Origin: Enterovibrio qingdaonensis
GTDB lineage: Bacteria; Pseudomonadota; Gammaproteobacteria; Enterobacterales; Vibrionaceae
Length of the DNA: 64,000 nt
Assembly: GCF_028683135.1 (NCBI RefSeq)
Contig: NZ_JAJUBB010000002.1
Coordinates: 248,001-312,000, forward strand
Direction: 5' to 3'
Made by a program: the position numbers and the translations under genes. The notes below the pieces were generated by a model that saw only the letters and a list, made by a program, of their open reading frames with translations, did not search any database and was not told where the DNA came from. Below, piece by piece: positions 58,491 through 64,000 of the stretch. The number at the start of each line of letters is the position of its first letter. The stretch's first letter is position 1.

Positions 58491-61400
58491 TGCCTGCTCC
58501 TGCTAACTGCTTTGTGCTGTACACAAACAGCTTTAAGTACGTACTTAAGACGTTATTCAACTGCTCTTTTTGTAGTCGTCCTGCATCGAAGCTCAATGAC
58601 AAAGAGGTGTTATCTGAATCCTCTGGAAGTGTCAGTACTAAATCAAACTCTTGTAAGACATCGGAAGACACGTCAGCGTGTTCACCTTTAAGCAAGATGT
58701 GCGCTTGAGAGGGTTCGGGCAGTGCCGTGTCAAAAACCACTTGTGTCGCTGCCAATTCAACCAGTTTCTTGTTTGTTTCCTCAACCATGTCACCAATGGA
58801 GTTCGAATTTGCTAAATCGACGGAAAAAGGCACCAACTGCGTACTATTGAGCGCGTAAGTGAAATTGACATTATGTTGCTTATTTAATTGCGCCAGAAGG
58901 TAAGCAAAAATGCTCGCTTGACCCGCCAATAAAGACGCTGGGCTATTGGATATGGCATTGGAAAATACCGCCACTGCGTCTTTTGGATAATTGGCTTTGA
59001 GTGTGGTGATCGATCGGCCTGCACTGCGGTGGAACATTGAGTGGGGCAAGGTAGTCGCGGGTAAAGTGACTTTGTTGTTTTGGCCATCAATGAAGTCGCC
59101 CAACGCGCGAATTGACGTATGGCTAAATAGGTCGGTGACGCGAACAATATCTGGGAAGTCTGAATCAATGCGACTATGCGCCTGAACGATAAGTAAAGAG
59201 TTCGCACCAAGGTCGAAGAAGTTCTCAGTCACACTGACGTCTTTAGCGTCTAACAAGCTCTGCCATATCTCGACAAGTTTTCGCTCGGTCTCAGTTTCGG
59301 CATGGATAACGTTTATGCCTGAGGTGACCGAGGATTTCATCGCAAGTAGCTTGTTCTTGTCGGCCTTCCCATTAATGGTGAGTGGAATGCTCTCTAGCTC
59401 GGTAAAAGACGCTGGCAGCATATAGGTAGGTAAATGCTGTTCAAGCGCATTTTTATACTCAGAACGCGTTCGTGGTTCTGACGAAACAACGAAGGCACTG
59501 ATGGAGTTCTCTTCTGCGACAACCACTGCTTCAGAAACACCGTCAATGGCAAGCAATTGATGTTCAATCTCACCAAGCTCAATGCGAAATCCACGAATTT
59601 TCACTTGCTGGTCGCATCGACCTAGATATTCCAATTCACCACTTGCAAGTTGGCGTGCGCGATCTCCTGTTCGGTACAAGATTTTATCAGGGCTGTAAGG
59701 GTCTTGTATGAATCGAGACTGATTTAACTCAGGTCTGTTTAAGTAGCCCCTGGAAATTCCAGCACCGCCCACGTACATTTCTCCGGGTACGCCAGTAGGC
59801 TGCAACGCCTGACCTTCACCAAGAATATAAATATACAAATCACTGATTGGACTGCCAATCAAGCTCTGCTTTGCATGGTTAATATCGTTTTCAGTCAGTG
59901 ATTTATAGGTAACATGCACGGTTGTTTCTGTAATTCCGTACATGTTAATCAGCGCAGTATCTTTGAGAGGATATTTTTCAATCCAAGGTTTTAGCGCGCC
60001 TAAGGTCAGGGCTTCACCACCAAAAATGACAAAACGAAGTGAAAGAGGTTGTTCGACCTTTTTGTCTGCTTCGATGAGCTGATTAAAAGCACTTGGCGTT
60101 TGGTTGAGAACCGTGACATTTTCTGAGCTGAGAATTTGTCGGAAATCGCTTGGAGAGCGCGTCACCATTGAAGGGACGATAACCAGCTTCCCACCATTTA
60201 GAAGCGCGCCCCATATCTCCCAAACGGAGAAGTCAAATGCAAAGCTGTGGAACAGGGTCCAAACGTCATGCTCGTTGAAGTCAAATTCCGTTGATGTACT
60301 GTCAAATAGACGAATCACGTTCTCGTGCGTTACTTGAACACCTTTTGGTAAGCCGGTTGAGCCAGAGGTATAAATGACGTAGGCAATCTGGTCCTTCGCG
60401 ACACAAGATTGGAAGTGCGTAGGAAGATTTTGCAATCTTGCATGAGTGTCTTCCGCCCTCAACGCCAATGTCGGAACGGATGTTGTCGGTGTATCGAGTT
60501 CAGTTGCTTTTAGTACAAGCGAGGCATCGCAGTCCGACAAAATATGCTGAATACGCTGCTCTGGGGAATGAGGGTCTACCGGGACGTATGCAGCGCCAGA
60601 TTTCAATATGGCCAGAATAGAAATGATCATGTCGAAGCCCGGCTCAGCAATCAACGCAACTTTCTTGTCTATCGAGACACCTTGTTCGACCAAAAGATGT
60701 GCAAGCTGACTGGCGGATGCATCCAATGCTTCGTAGCTGATTGTCTGATTGTCGAATGAAACAGCAATATGTTTAGGGAAGCGTCGAACCGTGTCTTCAA
60801 AGCGCTGAACGATGGCGTCTTGGCTTCCTACCTCCAACGAGCAGGCTTTTCGCAGAGCATCAGATGAGCGTGTTTGCTCTTCTTGAGTTAAAAGGCTGAA
60901 TGTTGATTGACGTGCATTTGGCTGCTCCAAAACACTGAACAACAATTGTTCAAAGTGCGTTGCCATTTGTTTGATTGTATCTTGGGTAAATAAATCGGCA
61001 GCGTAATCCCAATGGAATCTTAATGAGTTATCCGTTTCTGCTACGTCTAATAGCAGATCGAACTTCGCCACGGATGACGGAACATCATCAGCGGTGATCG
61101 TAAGATTATCGATAGTCGGAAACGAAATATCCTGATTCTGCATCACCATCATAATTTGGAACAAAGGATGATGGCTGAGACTTCGTGAAGGCGACAGTTC
61201 ATCAACAAGCTGTTCAAATGGGTATTGCTGATTGGCGTATGCGTTTAAAAGTACCTGTTTGTTCTTTTTCAACTGCTCAGAAAAAGTGCGGGAAGCGTCG
61301 ATATCAGAACGGAGAACAAGGGTGTTGACGAAAAAACCGATAAGCTCTTCGACACCGGTTTGTTCGCGGTTTGCGATGGGTGTACCCATCACAATGTCCG

Positions 61401-64000
61401 ATTCATTTGAGTACTTGCTAATAAGTAAGCTGAATACGGTTTGAAGTACCATAAAGGCGGTAGAACCTGATTCCTTTGCGTAGGAATACACCGCATCAGT
61501 TAAGGACGAAGGTAGTGACGTTGTGTATCGATCTCCACGATATGTCTGCACTGCAGGTCTCGCCGAATCCAGCGTCAGCGCGTGACATTCGGGTAAGCCA
61601 TCGAGTGACGTCAGCCAATGGTCCTTTTGACGGGCAAATGCATCACTGTTTTCAAATTCTCGCTGCCAGTTTGCATAGTCTGAATATTGGATCTCAAGCG
61701 GTTCTAGAGAGGTAGAATGGCCACTTGTGATGTCTCGATAGTGCGCACCAATTTCTTTAGTCAACACACCCAAAGACCATCCATCAGACGCGATGTGATG
61801 CATGGTGAGTAGCAGCGTGTGATTGTCATCAGCGACGTTGACAAGCTGGGCTCTCAGAGGTGTTTCTGTCGCCAAGTCAAAGGCGTAAGTGCTCTCAACT
61901 TCCGATAGTGCATTTAGCGCAGCCTGATGTGCTTCGTTATTTAACGTGCTGTGGTTCGTGATGGTGAGTTCAAAACCAAGGTTATTGTGAATAACTGGCG
62001 CGACAATGCCATCATTTGCGGTATAAACAGTTCGCAGTACATCATGGCGCGCTAAGGTGCGTTGAATCGCTTTTTCTAACGCCATAACATCAAGAACGCC
62101 ATTGAGCTGGAGTCTGGTATGGATGTTGTAGCGTCCTTTTGTGTGGTCGATCTTGTCTACTAACCACATACGTTGTTGGCCAAAAGAAAGCACCTTTTTT
62201 TCTTCAATTGGCTGTTTTGCAATTACCGCGACATCAGTCGGGGAGGCTTGTTCTATCTGTGTTGCCAGTGCCTTGACAACTGGGTACGCAAAGATGTCGC
62301 TCAATGGTATGGCGATATCCCACTCTTCTCGAATTTTTGCCATGAGTCGGGTGGCAGATAGCGAATGCCCGCCAATTAAAAAGAAATCATCCTCCCGACC
62401 CACTTTTTCCCGCTTGAGGATGTGCTCGACGATGTTTGCCAACGTCGCCTCCGTCTGATTGACGGGGGCCACGAAGGTACTGCTGAGCTGAGGAACGGGG
62501 AGTGCTTTTCGGTCGAGCTTTCCGTTTCCGGTCAAAGGCATGTTGTCTAACGGTACAAAAGCCGATGGCACCATGTATGAAGGCAATTGAGTCAACAGAT
62601 AGTTTCTTAACTCTTGGTTTGAAAGGCTGCGAGAGGGCACCGGTACATACCAAGCAGCGAGCTGAAGTTCGTTGTTCCCGTCTGAATAGGTGCCTACGTG
62701 ACACGCATTCGTTATTTGTGAGAGAACGGATTCAATTTCCCCCGTTTCAATGCGCTGGCCACGAATTTTCACCTGATGGTCCAGTCGACCCAAATATTCG
62801 ATGTTGCCACATGCTTTCCAGCGCGCCTTGTCTCCGGTTTTGTATAAACGTCCGTCTCCGAACGGGTTACTAATAAACCGTTCTGCAGTAAGGCGTGGTT
62901 TGTTGAGGTAACCGCGTGCAAGGTTGTCACCGCCAATATAGAGCTCACCAGCGACACCTATCGGGCAAAGTTGCAGATGCTGATCGAGAACGAGTAGCGT
63001 GGTGTTGTCGATAGGCTTCCCGATTGGAATAGCATTCGGGAGTTCGGTAGAGACGCAATCGAAATAGGAAACATCAATCGTTGCTTCTGTTGGACCATAA
63101 AGATTGTGCAACGTCGCACCAGTCGGTTCATGGACGCGTTTTTGGAAATCGGACGCCTGGGTATAAGTGAGTGCTTCGCCACTGGTAAATACTTGCTTGA
63201 GTGAATGAAGCGTCTTTGCGCTAGGCTCTGATCGCGTAGAGAGAAACTCACTTAACATCGATGGCACGAAGTGCATACACGTAATGCCTTGTTCGTCGAT
63301 CGCTTTGCTTATCAACTGGGGATCTTTTTCTTCGTCTTGTCCGAGGAGGAATAGACGAGCACCGGTAAACGACCACCACACAAGCTCCCAGACTGAAACG
63401 TCAAACGTGTAAGGTGTTTTCTGCAAAACGGTGTCGAAATTTGAAATTGGGTAGCGAGATTGCATCCAATCGAGGCGATTTACCAATGCATCATGTTCAA
63501 TGAGCACACCCTTGGGTTCACCGGTTGAGCCAGATGTATAGATAACGTAAGCAAGGTTTGCAGGCGAATGAAGCCTTTCTGGGTTGGTTTCGCTAAAACC
63601 TGACGTATCTAGGGTGTGTAAGTCGATGGAACGACAAGGGGATGCCGACAGAGGGGATGCCCAATGCAAATGCAAAATGGCGTCACTGTCATCAAGAATG
63701 TATTGCGTGCGTTGTTCTGGGTTATCAAGGTGAATCGGTAGCCAAGCACCACCTGCTTTTGTGATGGCGAAAAGTGCGACCATCATGTCCAAACTGCGGG
63801 GTACTTGAACGGCAACAATTGACTCTGGCCCAACGCCCTCCTCTCGCAAATAGTGCGCGAGTCTATTTACCTTTCTGTTGAACGCCGACCAAGTAAGGAC
63901 GCCATCTTTCGAGGATATTGCAATTGCCCCAGGCTGCTCCAGAACCCGTTGCTCAAACCTTTCGATTAGCGGTAACGAGAGTTGTCGATCTACGTAGGTG
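58480..64000 (-). CDS. NRPS, A(Ser)-T-C-A(Thr)-T-half C (5' end beyond window)
   Basis: The frame is open to the window edge, so the N-terminus is missing; 1839 residues are visible. The edge lies in the N-terminal part of an adenylation domain (PLIERFEQRVLEQPGAIAI). Order: A with code DVWHFSLIDK (serine); T (Ser codon 62362-62364, IGGHSLSATR); C (HHIASDGWS, near 61795); A with code DFWNIGMVHK (threonine); T (Ser codon 59197-59199, LGANSLLIVQ); then about 200 residues that look like only the C-terminal lobe of a condensation domain (ends QEFDLVLTLPEDSDN ... LFVYSTKQL). It should pass a seryl-threonyl chain to the KS at the start of the giant synthetase. Upstream modules may exist outside the window. 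Confidence 0.93.
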   Translation of the reverse strand, partial: TYVDRQLSLPLIERFEQRVLEQPGAIAISSKDGVLTWSAFNRKVNRLAHYLREEGVGPESIVAVQVPRSLDMMVALFAITKAGGAWLPIHLDNPEQRTQYILDDSDAILHLHWASPLSASPCRSIDLHTLDTSGFSETNPERLHSPANLAYVIYTSGSTGEPKGVLIEHDALVNRLDWMQSRYPISNFDTVLQKTPYTFDVSVWELVWWSFTGARLFLLGQDEEKDPQLISKAIDEQGITCMHFVPSMLSEFLSTRSEPSAKTLHSLKQVFTSGEALTYTQASDFQKRVHEPTGATLHNLYGPTEATIDVSYFDCVSTELPNAIPIGKPIDNTTLLVLDQHLQLCPIGVAGELYIGGDNLARGYLNKPRLTAERFISNPFGDGRLYKTGDKARWKACGNIEYLGRLDHQVKIRGQRIETGEIESVLSQITNACHVGTYSDGNNELQLAAWYVPVPSRSLSNQELRNYLLTQLPSYMVPSAFVPLDNMPLTGNGKLDRKALPVPQLSSTFVAPVNQTEATLANIVEHILKREKVGREDDFFLIGGHSLSATRLMAKIREEWDIAIPLSDIFAYPVVKALATQIEQASPTDVAVIAKQPIEEKKVLSFGQQRMWLVDKIDHTKGRYNIHTRLQLNGVLDVMALEKAIQRTLARHDVLRTVYTANDGIVAPVIHNNLGFELTITNHSTLNNEAHQAALNALSEVESTYAFDLATETPLRAQLVNVADDNHTLLLTMHHIASDGWSLGVLTKEIGAHYRDITSGHSTSLEPLEIQYSDYANWQREFENSDAFARQKDHWLTSLDGLPECHALTLDSARPAVQTYRGDRYTTSLPSSLTDAVYSYAKESGSTAFMVLQTVFSLLISKYSNESDIVMGTPIANREQTGVEELIGFFVNTLVLRSDIDASRTFSEQLKKNKQVLLNAYANQQYPFEQLVDELSPSRSLSHHPLFQIMMVMQNQDISFPTIDNLTITADDVPSSVAKFDLLLDVAETDNSLRFHWDYAADLFTQDTIKQMATHFEQLLFSVLEQPNARQSTFSLLTQEEQTRSSDALRKACSLEVGSQDAIVQRFEDTVRRFPKHIAVSFDNQTISYEALDASASQLAHLLVEQGVSIDKKVALIAEPGFDMIISILAILKSGAAYVPVDPHSPEQRIQHILSDCDASLVLKATELDTPTTSVPTLALRAEDTHARLQNLPTHFQSCVAKDQIAYVIYTSGSTGLPKGVQVTHENVIRLFDSTSTEFDFNEHDVWTLFHSFAFDFSVWEIWGALLNGGKLVIVPSMVTRSPSDFRQILSSENVTVLNQTPSAFNQLIEADKKVEQPLSLRFVIFGGEALTLGALKPWIEKYPLKDTALINMYGITETTVHVTYKSLTENDINHAKQSLIGSPISDLYIYILGEGQALQPTGVPGEMYVGGAGISRGYLNRPELNQSRFIQDPYSPDKILYRTGDRARQLASGELEYLGRCDQQVKIRGFRIELGEIEHQLLAIDGVSEAVVVAEENSISAFVVSSEPRTRSEYKNALEQHLPTYMLPASFTELESIPLTINGKADKNKLLAMKSSVTSGINVIHAETETERKLVEIWQSLLDAKDVSVTENFFDLGANSLLIVQAHSRIDSDFPDIVRVTDLFSHTSIRALGDFIDGQNNKVTLPATTLPHSMFHRSAGRSITTLKANYPKDAVAVFSNAISNSPASLLAGQASIFAYLLAQLNKQHNVNFTYALNSTQLVPFSVDLANSNSIGDMVEETNKKLVELAATQVVFDTALPEPSQAHILLKGEHADVSSDVLQEFDLVLTLPEDSDNTSLSLSFDAGRLQKEQLNNVLSTYLKLFVYSTKQLAGAGNVK

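Overview
The window looks like a Vibrionaceae-type gammaproteobacterial chromosome. The evidence is a divergent glycine-cleavage/serine-dehydratase locus with an XRE-cupin regulator, a YfcZ-type protein, a stand-alone acetate kinase and a PanP-like decarboxylase. This is inferred from gene content; no species marker is present.

Region 1 (1-1790): the 3' end of an unidentified gene, a small membrane protein, a four-helix SMR/DMT-like protein and an IS200-type insertion sequence.

Region 2 (1796-11631): a 9.8-kb element with the ends of a Tn7-like transposon. It has 5-bp target duplications (CTTGG), TGATC...GATCA termini, and three 18-bp repeats at each end, widely spaced on the left and packed on the right. 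It sits one base past the gcvP stop codon. It carries a WYL-type regulator, a four-gene Wadjet-like (SMC/kleisin/MukE/Toprim) operon in the order D-C-A-B, and a membrane-anchored putative nuclease. No transposase remains. An IS3 element with a doubly nonsense-mutated orfB, and a truncated reading frame, lie near the right end, where Tn7 keeps its transposition genes.

Region 3 (11638-29600): chromosomal housekeeping. gcvP-gcvH-sdaA diverge from an XRE-cupin regulator and gcvT, with two identical 14-bp palindromes between them. Then come a DnaJ-domain protein, an EamA transporter, a large hybrid histidine kinase, a YfcZ-family protein, an acyl-CoA synthetase divergent from a TetR-type regulator (three inverted repeats between them), and ackA.

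Region 4 (29781-64000, all minus strand): a nonribosomal peptide/polyketide cluster that runs off the right edge. In transcription order it has NRPS A(Ser)-T-C-A(Thr)-T-half C; an MFS exporter; two CPBP membrane proteins; a 5857-residue KS-NRPS; an NRPS with C-FkbH-T-C; a type II thioesterase; a PanP-like decarboxylase; and a phosphopantetheinyl transferase. Specificity codes read by eye suggest Ser, Thr, one ketide unit, an unassigned residue, a Cys-like residue with an embedded methyltransferase, beta-alanine, Asn and a glyceryl-type unit. The decarboxylase plausibly supplies the beta-alanine. I do not recognise the product.
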